This document shows, piece after piece, positions 1-12,015 of a stretch of DNA of 64,000 nt. Position numbers and translations under genes: made by a program. The stretch is from Alopecurus myosuroides (Eukaryota > Streptophyta > Magnoliopsida > Poales > Poaceae): assembly GCA_028641055.1 (NCBI GenBank), contig CM054057.1:401998814-402062813 (forward strand). Reading direction: 5' to 3'. Numbering within the stretch: position 1 is the stretch's first letter; each line of letters begins with the position of its first letter. The notes beneath the pieces are model-generated. The model saw only the letters and a list, made by a program, of their open reading frames with translations. It was not told the DNA's origin and ran no database searches.

Positions 1-99
1 TTCAAATACATCAGAATATCCAACACACCATAAATGGTTCGAATGCCAAAGGATAACTAAACATAGCTAAGAATGGATACATCGGTACTCCCATGCTCA

Positions 100-1083
100 T
101 CACGCAGGACGGCGACTAGGAGTACGGCGAGAGGTACGGTGAGGAGGACGCCCACGAAAGTAGGTGGAACAACGATCCACGTAGATCTGACGTGGTATGA
201 GACCGACTCTAGGCGTGGTGAAGTACATAGCGTCGACTCCCTGTGCTCCAAAGCGCGGAATCCCAGTGTAAACAGCACCAAGGTTAAGGAGTGGACCTCT
301 GATCGGCTCGTAACCTCCAGCATCTAGCAGACGACGCCCAACTGGCTGATCGAAACGTGCAAAGCGCTCGTCTCCAACAAAGTCTGTGGTGTACGTCGCC
401 AGACGAGTCAAAGCAAGGTAAAGCTGCTCTCTGACTGAAGCCAACTCCTAAGATAGTGTGCGGGCAACTGCGTCATTGTGCCTCACAAACTGAGCGGTGG
501 TGTGCAGCCTGGAGTTATCATGCTCATAAACATCCAAGTTGTCGTAGAGAGAGAAGTGAGCTCCCTCCGAAATGATGTAACCACGGGGGATGTGGCGATA
601 GATAGAATCGTCAAATCCCCAGTAGTCAGCACGAAGGACGGTGAGACTCACATAAGCTGCCTGCTGCACAGCCATATCCACTGTGGAACCCACTGCCTCG
701 TAGCGGTGAACTACGCTCATGCCATCATCTGACAGAATGTATACGATAGCCTGGTAGTAGGTCTGCTCAAACTCTCGCTGCTGCTCGTAGACCTGGTACT
801 CTGGTGCCCAACGGAACCCCAGAAAAGTGACCATGTCTCTCAGCATCTCCGGATAACCGGCAGTGCTCTCGCAACGAGTCATACGAACCACCTGCGGGTA
901 GAACCTGAGATCCATCTGCAGATGATCGGGGAAGCTTTGACTAGATGCCGGTAGAAGAACTGAAGTGGCAAGCAACAACAAGGTTTCAACGGACGAAAAA
1001 GGATGTTGAGAAGAACAGGATATCAAAGTAACATTCGGGAAACACGAGACCAAACACTCCTGAGGTACTACGGAAAACCCCAT
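100..1083 (-). pseudogene. Unrecognised reading frame with one internal stop
   Basis: A minus-strand frame runs from an ATG at 1083 to about position 100, interrupted once by TAG at 450-448; the codons on either side stay in the same frame, so this looks like one protein of roughly 325 residues with a nonsense mutation. The sequence is rich in Tyr, Arg and acidic residues (for example VVRMTRCESTAGYPEMLRD early and YVSLTVLRADYWGFDD later) and shows no signal peptide, membrane segment or catalytic motif I recognise. The first 60 or so residues are hydrophobic and less protein-like, so the true start may be the Met of MDLRFYPQVVR near 915. It lies on the far (internal) side of the long LTR at 2.0-6.2 kb and in the same orientation, so it may be a non-retroviral ORF of element H or of another transposon. 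Function unknown. Confidence 0.5.
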
Positions 1084-2030
1084 CCGAGCTTCTAAAGGAT
1101 CAATATCTACTGCTTAAGGAATAGAGGATCTGCTTCCGGGGCTTACACGCCTCCGTTCTCAATCATGAGTAGGCAACATGATAAATCATGTCACAACCAC
1201 CTCCATTCCTATGGTCTAGTAGATATAACTATCCTAGAGAAACCAGGATACGTGAAATCCTAACTTGAAAGTTTAGATGAGAAGAGAAAACAACGTTGCA
1301 CTTCCTTACCAGAAAAGGGAGGGTGGGTGGGGAAAGAACATAATTCCTACTCTCACGTTTCATTTTTCCTATATAGCTACCCTAGGCACAGTCTCCGAGG
1401 ATTTATGTGATGGCCTGGCCGTGGTGCCGGGAGCCGTTTCCCCATGGATTCGTGGTATGCTGCACGCAAACCGCCGCGCCACGTGCCCACAACTGGCTCG
1501 GCAGCAGTTGGCACCGCGTCATCTCGCCTCCTTTGGACATGTGTCCACCGAGGGCACGGGGGCTATTGTCAGACCAGTTAATACCAGGGTATCCTTGCGT
1601 GTCTGCTACATCCCAGCCTAGTGGGCACAAAAGGTCTTCTCAAGGATTCTTCGTGAGGAAAAGCTCCTCCATGAGACTTTCGCCTCTCTTGGGGTGCGGT
1701 CAGTAGGTGGCTAGCCCCTCCGAAGGAAAGCGCACGTCTTCCCATAGGGAGGAGTTCTACCTAGAACTCTCTTCTCCTATCCAAATTACTTTCCTCTTAG
1801 GAGGAAATATCCCATGTGCAGGTGTCGCGTGCAGCCTACCCGCTGACAAGAGCACGATTGTCGCACCCGGACTTCTCGAGTATACTCACAGCCCGCTAAA
1901 CAGTAGATAAATGGCTTACGGGGCATACCAGCACCCGCGTCTCAATGTGAGCAGGCCAACACGTAAACGTGTGACAACCATTCTCTACTATCCATCGTCT
2001 GCGTAAACCATCCCATAGAAATCCGACTAC
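1084..2030. other. Non-coding stretch, probable repeat sequence
   Basis: No supported gene. Short frames on both strands near 1277-1910 lack coding character. This could be the start of the internal region of element H or a separate truncated insertion; I see no clear LTR end or primer-binding site here. Confidence 0.4.
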
Positions 2031-2328
2031 TTCCATTGACGTACTTCATAACATACACACATGGTACGTCAACGGCATTTGAACAAGTGATATCACAACA
2101 AATCTCTAAGACACAAAGAAATGGAAATAAGTTGCAAATAGCTCTCACTAGAGCAGAGATAGCAGATACAATCATCCAGAGGACACATGTCCCAACAAGT
2201 CATCATTACATCACAGCGGAAGCATCCAAAGTGTCTGAGTACAGACAAGATCCAAATAGGCCAAAGAGGCCGGAAACGAAAAGACGGAGCCCATCCACGA
2301 TGTCTCGGATCCTGCCCGGGTCCGCTAT

Positions 2329-2393
2329 CTACTCGTCAGCAGCCTCGTCATACTCCACGTAGTAGCCACCATGGGGATCCTCGGAAACGTAGT
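2329..2393 (-). other. Exon-like island ending in a stop, inside LTR H
   Basis: On the minus strand a splice-acceptor-like ttctgcag is followed by a short acidic, Tyr-rich frame (DPHGGYYVEYDEAADE) closed by TAG at 2331-2329. The frame begins with two leftover bases after the acceptor. Element C has the equivalent island at 31564-31598 with the same leading phase and an acidic end (EEGFYLDVNE, then TAG). Inference: terminal exon of a short spliced reading frame encoded within the LTR. Confidence 0.35.
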
Positions 2394-3607
2394 CTGCAGA
2401 ACACGCAGCCCCAAAGGGGTCAGTACAGACGAGTACTGGCAAGCAAGACGCACAAGATACCAAAGTGTACCCGGCAACACCAAGTACAGATTCTTTGGGT
2501 TCAACGGAAGATAGGTGATTTAAAAATGCGGCAGCGGGCTGCTCTAACCAACTACAGAGACACGCTACAACATCCGGCTAAAAGAAGGGGGTAAGATAGC
2601 GCATCCGAACCAACTACCACTATCCTCAAACAAACCCATCCTGGATCTCGCCCCTTATCCAAAGAAGCAATCCGAGGATAACTCACACATTTGGATTAGT
2701 GAAGGTTCAAGTTATTGTGTCAATAAGCCTATTACTAGTCAACTTATTATTGATTAGGTGTAAGTCGTCTAATCCTTGTTAGCCATCCCTATCACTAAGT
2801 CATCCATAACCGCGGACAACACGGCTTCTCGAGAAGATTTAACCCTGCAGGGGTGCACCAATTTGGCCGTACACGTAAGAATATCCCGCCAGACGGGGAT
2901 CAAACCCACCAAGCGAGGCACTCAACACAACCCAACTCTTCTTCTCATCAAGCCCAAAGAACCACGTGCTGTGCGTGCGCGGCTAATCGAGCCCCCACGA
3001 AGAAAAGGGGGACCCTCATAGCACTGGAAGACCACGCCGCCCTAAATGCCGACTACAAAAGTTCCACCCTGGCGCCGAGGGTTCGTACCTGCATATGCGT
3101 GCATCAAATGGAAAGCCCGAACTAAGTGTGGCGATTTGGACGAGATGCGAATCGAATCAGAGTTGCGGGGGGCGCCCATACACGCTACCCACATGCGGTT
3201 AGCGCGCTCAACATGGATCCAGAGGACAAGAACTTTTCCTGAGTTCGACACTAGCAGGCCTCAAAACCATACCCGGCCTCCTGCCGGTGCCTTATCATCA
3301 AATTAGCATTACCTCATACATTAACAGGTGGTTGTTTAAAACATCGAGCCCCCAGAACATAATAAATATGGTAAAAGAAATAACGGACATCAGACTCGAG
3401 CATAAACAACCCTAAGCATGCTAGTAAGACACAGGCAACAAGCAACGGGGTTATAGGTGTGGAGGATAGGCTATATCAGGGTTACAGGATAACATGTGAT
3501 AGGATCGGAACACAAGCAACGAATCTTAGGGCTAGCAGAATAGACAACGGAAAGTATCGATATCCAGTGTGGAAAGGACACAATGGTTCATGTGAGTGAA
3601 TACTTGC

Positions 3608-3685
3608 CTGCAAACTCAGCAGCCTGGTACTGAGCTAACTCCTCTGAAGTAGTGTCGTAAACCTCGTCTGTCTCAACGTCGTCGT
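3608..3685 (-). other. Exon-like island inside LTR H
   Basis: On the minus strand an acceptor-like tctcgaatag is followed by an open acidic frame (DDVETDEVYDTTSEELAQY onward) ending at GCAG/GCAAGT, a GC-type donor. C has a counterpart at 30349-30446 after a similar acceptor, again with two leftover bases. Similar place, phase and acidic composition suggest a conserved spliced leader or small ORF rather than chance. No function is claimed. Confidence 0.35.
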
Positions 3686-4899
3686 CTATTCGAGAATAAG
3701 CAAACAAACAACGCAGAGAGACAAACAATCAATAACATGGCATAATGCACAATCATGGGATGATGCATGACAATTTAATTGATGCATCAAAGATAAGCTA
3801 GTTGACATGGTAACATAATTAAATGGGACCATATGCAATTTGGGTTGCATATAGAAAATCCCATGAATTAAGGTTGAATTAAATGATCTACAAATAACCA
3901 TCATGTGAAAGTTGATTAGAATGATGCATGGATGAGGAAAACAATAAGAAAACAACAATAGCTTCAATTTGATAAGGTGTTTACCAAGTTTGGAAATTTA
4001 TTTATTAAGTTATGAAATTTGGCTTCTTAAATGAGTTACACAAACATTTATTGTTTTCACCCATTTTAATTGTTCAAAATAGATAACAAAATTCATATTT
4101 GGAAAGAACACAAAATTTTAGATGGAATACATATTTCATTGGTTGAAAAAGGAATTAAAATGAATAAGTTATCAATTTGACAATTTTAAATGCATTAAAT
4201 AAGAAACAGTTGTTTTCAGCAATTTAAATTATTCAAAACAGAAAACAAAGTTTATATTTGGAAATCTTATTCAATTTTGCATGGAAAACATATTTTACAT
4301 GTTGGAATTGGATTTGAATTGCCCAAGTTATGAATTTTGCAATTTAAAAGGTTTAATTAAAGCATTGAATTATTGCACCACTTTTAATTAGGAAAAACAG
4401 TAAACAAATTGTATTGAAAAGGTTGAAAACATGTAGCAAATGTTTCACTGAACATTTTGAGCTATTAAACATAATTTTTGGATCATTATTGAATTTATTA
4501 TGCAATTTTTCATAGTCATTTTTATTCTGCCCCTTTTAGTAAACAGAGATAAACATGTTCAAATTTAATTCAATTGTGACCAAATAAAATACCAATGTGT
4601 AGAGTTTGTTAAGACAAATTTTTAGAGCCCAAGTTTTCTCAAATTGGATGAACAGAACTCAAGTTATGAAATTCCAAAGTTTAAATTTTTTATTGCATTT
4701 TATGTATTTAATTATTTAGTGCAAAAATTATTACAGAAACATGTTGCAATTTTGTTACTAATAGAAAGAGCACAAGATTATGAATCCACAGAAACTTGAA
4801 TCATCGAAATTGGAGCAAAATTCAATTTGTTATGGATTTTACAATTAAGGCTCAGATCTGTTTTTCTGGAATTCGTGAAAAAAAAGAAAAAGGTGGAAA

Positions 4900-5720
4900 A
4901 AAGGGGTGGCTTTCTTCCTAAGGGGGGATACGAACCCGATGCTGCTGGGCGTGCGACAGGGTGCTAATCAGTGGGCTGCTGCGGCTTTGTTGATGGATAT
5001 AGGGGCGTGGGCTTTTGAGGCAAAGGGGGCGGCTTAACCTGACGAAAACTGAACCAAACTGCACCCGATCGGAACAGGTAACAACGAACGGCGACCGGCT
5101 GCTCGCTGCCGGCGTGGGCGCTGGGCGCGGAGGGAAAGGAGAAGGGGGAGAGGGGAGAGGAGAGAGGCGTGCTCACCTCGGGCCTGGCGATCGGGAGCTG
5201 TAGGCGGTGGCGATGGCACAGCGACAGGGAAAGGGAGGCGGTCGCGATGGCACAGCGACAGGGAAAGGGGCGGTCGACGGCGGCGATTCTGTGCTTGGCG
5301 GTGGCGATTCGGTGCTTCCCGGCCCTCGTCGAGGTAGCGAGGAGGGAGAGGACGTCGAGGGCGTTCCGTTCCCGCCGTCGCGGAGGGCTGGCGGCGAGCG
5401 TAGCGGCGGCGGTGGCGAGCTCAAGAACCGGCCATGGAGGCCATGGCAAGGTTCAGAGAAGAAAAATACCGATAGGAGGTAGGGAAAGGAAGAGGGGAGA
5501 AAGGAGAAGGTGGCGGCTGGAGGAGGAAGAAGGGTGAGGGCTAGGGTTTGGAGGGGAGAGGGGTAGAAATAGGAGGAGGAGGTGGGAGCAGGTGCTCTGC
5601 AGGTGGGGGAGGTCGCTCCTCCTCTGTCTCCGTACAGAGGAGGAAGACGACAGAGGTGGGGGGTGCGCCTGGGCTTGTGGGGATGTGGTGGGCTGGCCCA
5701 ATTGGGCTGGCCTGCCCTCC
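4900..5720 (-). other. GC-rich block of LTR H, candidate leader exon
   Basis: A sharply GC-rich, pyrimidine-biased segment embedded in AT-rich sequence. On the minus strand a frame opens at ATG 5449 (MPWPPWPVLELATAA) and reaches GAG/GTGAGC, a good donor, at 5177/5176. The protein is Arg/Ala/Pro/Ser low complexity and may be untranslated leader. Comparable blocks occur in C (about 7900-8510) and D (about 43200-43970), so this is a property of the LTR family. A tandem near-duplicate of about 30 bp (a cagcgacagggaaaggg repeat near 5220-5270) and poly-T near 5725-5742 flank it. Confidence 0.35.
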
Positions 5721-6183
5721 CCTTCTTTTTTTTTTTTTTTTTTGCTTTTTATGTTTCTATTTTTTTTTTGCTGAAAAGAAAAGAAAGAAAGAATGGGTTT
5801 TTGGTTTGAGAAAATTTTGGGGTTAATTTTTTATAAGTTATTTATTGCAAAAGCACAGTTGTGCAACTTTTTGTTTTCCAAAAATTTAAAGTTTGTTGCT
5901 GTTTGAAAATTCAAATGAATTTGAGTGCAAATTTGCAATAATTGATTTATTGAAACTTAAGCAAGTTTAAAGTTTGGAATTTCAAGTTTATTGGAAACAA
6001 TTGGATGTTTTGATTTGAATGTTTCATTTGAAAAATTCTAACAGACCAAGTGTGAACCAAAGGTTTGAAATTCAAATGGAAAAACAAGTGAAAACAAATG
6101 CAATGCTTATGATGACATGATGCAAAACATAAATTAACAAGGAGCAAGCATTGTAATGGTGTTTTTCATACTTGGGATGTTAC

Positions 6184-6783
6184 AACGATAGAGCCGCAAG
6201 GCGCCTTTGGCTAGAGTTCCGTTCTTGTGTATAAAGAGTGGGCAATAGCTACCTGCACCAAAGCGCCACCCAAAGCTTTCCTCTTTTGTGCAAGCGGACC
6301 AAGATGACACTACAAGACAAGGGGAACATCATTGAGAGCACCCACCGACCTGCCATGGACGGTGGCGCTGTCCCTCGAAGACCAAGACTGCCAGAAGCCA
6401 CAGGTTGCGACCGGCTGCCTCGTTGTCGCTGTGTGGTGACCCTTTCCCACCAAGAATGAGCAGGAAATAGGGTTGGGACAAGTACCTAAGGAGCGGAACG
6501 CCTCCATAGGAAGGGATGACTCATTCACTCCAAGAACTCCTAGTCTGAACCCAAGCACAAGCTCCCATCTTGTACTGTATCCAGCATAGTGCAGTCCATC
6601 AGACAAGCAGGAGTAGGGTGTTTACACCGCAAGGTGGCCCGAACCTGGTTAAACTCCCTATGTCACCATTGTTGCTTGCCTCGAGCTTTCCTCACCAGAT
6701 CACATAGTAGGTGCAAAGAGTGTGGTTAGCCCATTGTGTTCGAAACTCTTGAGAGCCCCTATCCTAAGACAGATCACTCTACC
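6184..6783. repeat. Remnant of an LTR-type repeat
   Basis: No gene. Around 6607-6660, read on the minus strand, lies an LTR-like phrase (aggttcgggcc...gtgtaaacaccctactcc) that recurs in the opposite orientation near 7150-7195 and 32670-32705. Probably a truncated LTR; ends not defined. Confidence 0.35.
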
Positions 6784-7084
6784 ACACATGTTTCTCTCCA
6801 TATAAGAATTCTAGAATCCATGCTATTATTACCATCAGGAAAACATAATAAAATTCATAGAATAATATAAAAGACGCTCGAAGAATTTCACATAGTATGT
6901 GAAGCAATAATAACATAGTGTTTTGAAAGGTGACCTGATAATATTTTTGCTGAAGAAGGGGATGCCTTGGGAATCCCCAAGCTTTGACGCATATAGTTCT
7001 TGGATATTTATTGGGGTGACATGGTGTCGTGGTGGTGTCACGGCAGATTCCATAGGATGGCTTGAGTTGGGGGCCGATGGACCC
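6784..7084 (-). repeat. Athila-like internal fragment
   Basis: Positions about 6872-7060 resemble 25037-25190 inside element B: both contain taaaagacgctc, then gtgacctgataat, then gaagaaggggatgcc followed by ggg(a/c)atccccaagctt. This is a fragment of the internal, non-coding part of a B-like element. No coding capacity. Confidence 0.45.
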
Positions 7085-7592
7085 TGTTGGAACCGGGGAG
7101 GGATAACGCGTTGAGGAACACACACAAAAGACACAAAACACACACAATGTACCCAGGTTCGGGGCCCTCGTGAGGAGATAAAGCCCCTACTCCCGCCTGT
7201 ATGACTGTATATGAGAGATAATCCGGGTTACAGAATTGCTCCTTGAGATATATTAGCTAGAGAAGGAAGAAAGATCGTAAGAGAGAAAGGTTCTCCCTCG
7301 TAGTAGAGAGTGAGTAAACTACCAGCAGAATGAATCGTCCCTCACACAGGAGGGCCCGGGACACCTTATATACTTGTGCCCAGGGTGCTAGTATAATACA
7401 CTATGGCTAAGCACATTGCTGCCCACTATGGCTACCAAAGTCCATCGTGCATCGTCCTCCATGTCACCTTTGTCTCATCTGTCTTGGAAAGAACGTGGCC
7501 TCCCATACCTGGCCACTGCTCCAACGATCAGGCGTGGTCAACGGTATGACAGAGATCTTTTTGCCTAGTAAGTTGCACCATGAAGCCTGTAC
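7085..7592. repeat. LTR remnant starting TGTTGGAACC
   Basis: Starts with TGTTGGAACC and includes the phrase gtacccaggttcgggg followed by taaagcccctactcc, which resembles LTR sequence seen at 32670 and (inverted) at 6640. It stops where element C begins. No partner LTR seen, so it is truncated or solo. No gene. Confidence 0.4.
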
Positions 7593-8510
7593 TGTAACAT
7601 CCTTACTTTTGTGTAATATAAAGTGAGTTGTTGTGTACATGGCATACATGCATGAAAATGTGGACAAAAAATTTGCATCTGGAAAATAATCAGTGAAATG
7701 GTAAAAATCACTTAATCCGGCCTTCCACAAACTTGTTCTAAAAACATCTTCAAATTGAATCAAACAAATGATGGAAATTTCACATTTTTGAAGAGCTTTC
7801 CAATGGTTATTTTGGTGTAATTTTTATTTTTCAAAAAGGCCCCAAAACATCAAAAACTGTTTGTTTTTCATTCACAGAAGGACCTCTCGGTAATTTTGAA
7901 AACTCCCAGGGGTTTCCGAAAACCCCCCTTTTTTTCCTTTCTTCCTCAAGTACGGCCAGAGGACAAGAACGACAAGGTGGCCTGTCACCTCCTGCTTCCG
8001 CGACGTGGAGAAGATGAGGATCCCCCAGGAACCGTCCGGATCGAGCCAACCCCGCAGAAGCCCTCTCCCCCGCGCTCCCTCCACTCTCTGTTACTCCCCG
8101 CGCAACCGAAACCCTAGGTCACCGGAGATTCACCGTCGTCGTTGACTCACCGTCTCCCTGGCCTCACCGAGCAGCTCCGCGGACTCGTGGAAACCTCCTC
8201 ATCCTCCACGAGCGCCTGGAGCCTCCTGGATGACCTAGAGGCCGCCAATTTTGTTGCCTCCTTCCTCTCCAGCCGCCGGCGATCTCTCCATCGCGTCATC
8301 GCCTCCAAGATCCTTTGGCCCAGCTGAACCCTCCCACGTGTTCCCCGTGAGCCGTGCGTCCTCCCCATCCTCTCCGTTCCCTCCCCCGTGGCCGGATTCG
8401 ACAAGTTCGTCGGAGACCCGAGAGCCCCGCCGCGTTTCCTTCACGGCGGCTCGCTGTCGTCGACCTTCCACGGGGCGCCGCCACGTAGAGGTAGGGTTGT
8501 GCGAGATGGT
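7593..8510 (+). mobile_element. Element C, 5' part of long LTR
   Basis: Starts TGTAACATCC at 7593, as D and (inverted) H do. It continues, after the 20-kb insertion of element B, at 28486. A GC-rich block lies at about 7900-8510. Frames here (such as those at 7896-8117 and 8251-8670) are low-complexity Pro/Ser/Arg translations and were not called as genes. Positions 7631-8510 plus 28486-28775 are one copy of a tandem duplication whose second copy is 28781-29950. Confidence 0.7.
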
Positions 8511-10065
8511 TGATGTTGTGTGTTGGGATACCCCAAGAGGATTGTGTGATGAGCACAACGATAGGAAATTCCCCTGGGTTAAGAACCAAGGTTATCAATC
8601 CAGTAGGAGGAAGAGGATCTCAAGAAGGTTGATGCCGCTGTCGGTGGTGCTGGCGCTTCACCGGTGTTAGCAACAACGTGGAACCTGCACACAACACAAC
8701 CAAAATACTTTGTGCCAACGGTACAGTGAGGTTGTCAATCTCACCGGTCTTGCTAAAAACAAATATTAGACGTATAGTGTGGAAAATGATGTATGCTTTC
8801 AGTAAGTAAAGAAAGCAGGAAATTGTTGTATTTTGTCTAACTGTGTGGAAAATTGACCGGGGTTCATAGGTTCACTAGTGGTGTCTCTCCATAAAAGATA
8901 GCATGCTGGGTGAACAAATTACAGCTGGGCAATTTACAAATGGAGGTTGCACATTAGTGCACAATATAACATGATGATTACTATGATATTTAGTGCGAGC
9001 ATTACATCAATATACATAGACCGACATCCATCTGCATCTATAACTAATAATCCAACCTCAGGTTATCATTCGAACCCCCTTAGGTATTAAGTTGCAAGCA
9101 ATAGATAACTGCATTAAGTAAAGTGTGTAATGTAAGCAATGATTATGCACGCGGGCACTCTCACCGCTGTTTTCTCCCTAATGGCAACAACACATCCTCC
9201 CGAATCACGTTTCTGTCACTCGAGCAAGGTGGTGAGGAGGCATGAACCCACTATCGAGCATAAATACTCCCTCTTGGAGTCACTAGCAACTACTTGGACA
9301 GAGCAACCACTAGCAACGGAAAGCATGCAAGATCACAAATAGAATATGCAAATAAAGACTATAATCAACTTGGCATAATGTCAATATTCATCGGATTCCA
9401 GCAAACACAGCATATAGAATTACATAAGATCAATCTCGATCATGATAGGCAGCTCACGAGATCTAAACATGGAGGCATATGAGGAGAAGACAACCATCTA
9501 GCTACAGGTACGAACCCGTAGTCCAAGGATGAACTACTCATGCATCACTCCGGAGGCAGACATGGTGATGTAGAAGCCTCCGGTGATGATCTCCTCTCCG
9601 GCAGGGTGCCGGAAATAGCTTCAGAACCCCCCTGATCTAGGGTTGACGGTGACGGCGGCTGCGGATTTTTTTGGTGATTTTTGATCCGGGGGGATTAAAT
9701 AGGAGAAAGGGCAAAGGCGGTGGAGCTCAAGGGGCCCCACACCCATAGCTGGCGCGACCAGGGGGCCCGCGCCACCCTATGGTGTGGCCCCTTGGTGCCC
9801 GTCTCCGACTCTTCTTCGGTGTTCTGGATGCTTCCGGGGAAAATAGGCACTTCGAGATTTGTGGGGTCCAATTCCGAGAATGTTTCCAGAACAACTTTTC
9901 TGAAACCAAAAACAACAGAAAACAGGGAACTGGCACTTGGATCTTGTTAATAGGTTAGTCCCGGAAAACGTATAAAAATGCTATAAATAAGGGAGAAAAC
10001 AAGTAGCAATTGACATAATATGATCATGGAGCATCAGAAATTATAGATAGGTTGGAGACGTATCA
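8511..10065 (-). repeat. Element B left (3') LTR
   Basis: Starts TGATGTTGTGTGTTGGGA and ends ACGTATCA. Pairs with 26910-28485, with many substitutions and small indels; for instance the right copy has about 20 extra bases near 28083. It is followed by AGCATCCCCAAGCTTAG, which on the minus strand is a purine-rich tract immediately before the LTR. Confidence 0.92.
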
Positions 10066-11163
10066 AGCATCCCCAAGCTTAGTTCCTACTCGTCCTAGGT
10101 AAACGATAAAACAATAATTTTTGAGGTGACATGCTACTAACATAAACTTGATCAATCTAATGTAAAAGCATATGCATGCTGAGATCATAGAACTTCAAAC
10201 ACAAACATGATAAATAAAACTTTAATAATAAAGCATAGCAATTACTTTGCATCACGAAGAGTATCTCAAATAAAGGATCATGAATAATAATGCAAAGAAA
10301 GGTAGACGTTTGTTTCAGGTATAGAGAAAGCATGGCAAAGTGATATTTTGCTAGTCCTTAAGAGTGGGGCAAAACATAAATGCCAGGACACCTTCAAAGT
10401 TCATAAGGAAGAGTAGAACAAATAATTTAAGAAAAAATAATATCACATTATGAAGTAATTATTGATGTTTATGGGACAAATGCACATAGAAATTAGAATG
10501 GCAAAAATGCTCTCTCAACTGTGCATAAAGTTAGAAGATGGAGACTCAACATAAAAGTAAAAGAAAGGCTCTTCGTAGAGGGAAGCAGGGATCACTCATG
10601 TGCTAGAGCTTTTTTATTTTATTGAACAGAGGTGTTAAAAGTTTGACACTCCTCCCATCCATCTTTCACAAACCATGGCTAACCGAATACTCGGGTTCCT
10701 TCCAATAATCACATACCGTGGAGGAGTGTCTATATTTTGGGAGATGTATGCTAATGTCAACGAATGGTAAACAGAAAATACAGTACGTCACAAGGCAACT
10801 GGATTAAGAATAGTGGCTCCCATGGTGAAGGACGCAACTGGTGTAGAAGGTCATCCCTCTTTCTCTTTTGTTTACACAATTATGCTTTGAGTGATAAATG
10901 AGGGGCACAAATAGTGGAGAGAATTTGTTTGTATTAATTTGGGGTTGGGCACCCCGCTGCCAGCTCTTCTATCATTTGGATAAGCGGATCAAGCCACTAG
11001 TCCAGGGTGTGAAATCCAATCAACAAGTGAGATAAAGATTCTTGATTGACGTCCTCATGAGAAAAAACATGAACATAAAGCAGGAGTAATTTTGAAGGTT
11101 TTAAAGGTAACACATGAGCAATTCACTTGGAGTGGTAGTTAAATAGCACATGTAGGTAGGTAT
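10066..11163 (-). other. Element B internal region, left of nested element A
   Basis: AT-rich non-coding 3' internal part of B, including the polypurine tract next to the left LTR. No reading frame of note. Its last five bases, GGTAT (11159-11163), are the target duplicated by element A. Confidence 0.75.
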
Positions 11164-11617
11164 TGTCGTGGGATAATCACGGCAGACGTTACCGGGGGTA
11201 ACTTATCTTGGGGCAATTCGACTCTGGTGTTTGGGAGAGGGTTTTGCTCAGGGGAAATCATGGCGATAAACGATCTGGTAGCCGTCAATCAAGTCGCCGA
11301 GTCTCCGATCTAGGTTTATTATCTCAATTCTGGTATTACAAAGGATACTCGAATAGCTGGTAAAACTCGTCTCTAAACTAACCCTAGGAGCCGGCTTATA
11401 TAATATCCGGCCCCCATGGCCTCCTCTCCAAGGCACACTCGGAATCCTACCTGGGCACCGCTTACAACCCTAAGTTTCCTAATCGAAACCCACAATCCGG
11501 GTTACGAGGCCTACACTCTTGGGCCTTCTAGAAACTCCTTAAGCCGGGTCTTGCGCAGCTCCCTTTGGGCCGAATTACACCTTGGCGTTAGCATACCGGG
11601 TTATCATCCCTCCATCA
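11164..11617 (-). repeat. Element A left (3') LTR, 454 bp
   Basis: Starts TGTCGTGGGATAATCACGG and ends TCATCCCTCCATCA. Retains the short stretch AGCCGGG near 11542 that is shortened in the right LTR. The following GTAGTCCCCAGAATAGC is, on the minus strand, the purine-rich tract used to prime plus-strand synthesis. Confidence 0.96.
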
Positions 11618-12007
11618 GTAGTCCCCAGAATAGCTTGGGCTTCACGAGATCCTCCTTGAAGCGCATGCTATTCCCTGCAAAAATAACAAACATACAAGTT
11701 CATAAAAGGCCGGGTTAGGTTGCTTTGATAAACAGCTAGGCCTAACTCCTCAGGTGGTCCATATAACAACCCGGCTTTCTTCGAGTCCAACGTCGCTTTC
11801 CCGGGTCAACACTCCGAGGAAAAACACAGGAGACCCGGCTCACTTTGTTCGCCAATTAATCCGAATATCACGGAAATGATTCGCCCCGATCTTTTCCGGA
11901 TATTCCGCACAAGCACTTAACCTCTTATCCCAAAAAATCCGGGCGGGTATCCCCCATCCCGAAATTTTTGGCTCCCGCTCCCTAGTCTAGGTTTTCCCGC
12001 CCGCACC

Positions 12008-12015
12008 TATAAATA
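12008..12015 (+). promoter_or_regulatory. TATA box of the antisense gene in element A
   Basis: TATAAATA in a GC-rich setting, about 30 bp before the likely transcript start and upstream of a leader exon that ends at a GCCG/GTAAG donor (12285/12286). It gives the antisense gene a promoter outside the LTR, pointing opposite to gag-pol. Confidence 0.7.

Larger units (their letters stand above)
2030..6183 (-). mobile_element. Long LTR of element H (minus orientation)
   Basis: Read on the minus strand, the sequence starts TGTAACATCCC at 6183 and is organised like the long LTR of element C: an AT-rich lead, a GC-rich block (about 5720-4900), a long AT-rich stretch, then conserved islands. Near 2860-2820 the minus strand carries a CTGCAGGG..TAAATCTT..AAGCCGTG block that is also found in C near 31170-31210. 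Two exon-like islands (3608-3685 and 2329-2393) match the position and phase of islands in C. The left border is approximate; neither a primer-binding site nor a target duplication was found. Element H is therefore either truncated or a solo LTR. Confidence 0.6.

Noticed and set aside
1920..1935. GGGGCATACCAGCACC as a possible inverted Met-tRNA primer-binding site for H
   Set aside because: Only about seven matching bases (TGGTATG) and no LTR end with CA next to it.
4964..5826. Several overlapping open frames on both strands in the GC-rich block
   Set aside because: Low-complexity Pro/Ser/Arg/Gly translations in all frames; explained by base composition of the LTR. Only the minus-strand frame with a good donor was kept as a candidate leader exon.
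6309..6318. CACTACAAGA word resembling a CACTA transposon end
   Set aside because: No partner inverted end, no subterminal repeats and no 3-bp duplication found.
7896..8670. Frames on plus and minus strands upstream of element B
   Set aside because: Part of the GC-rich block of LTR C; similar frames in the duplicate (29159-29770) do not keep the same reading length.
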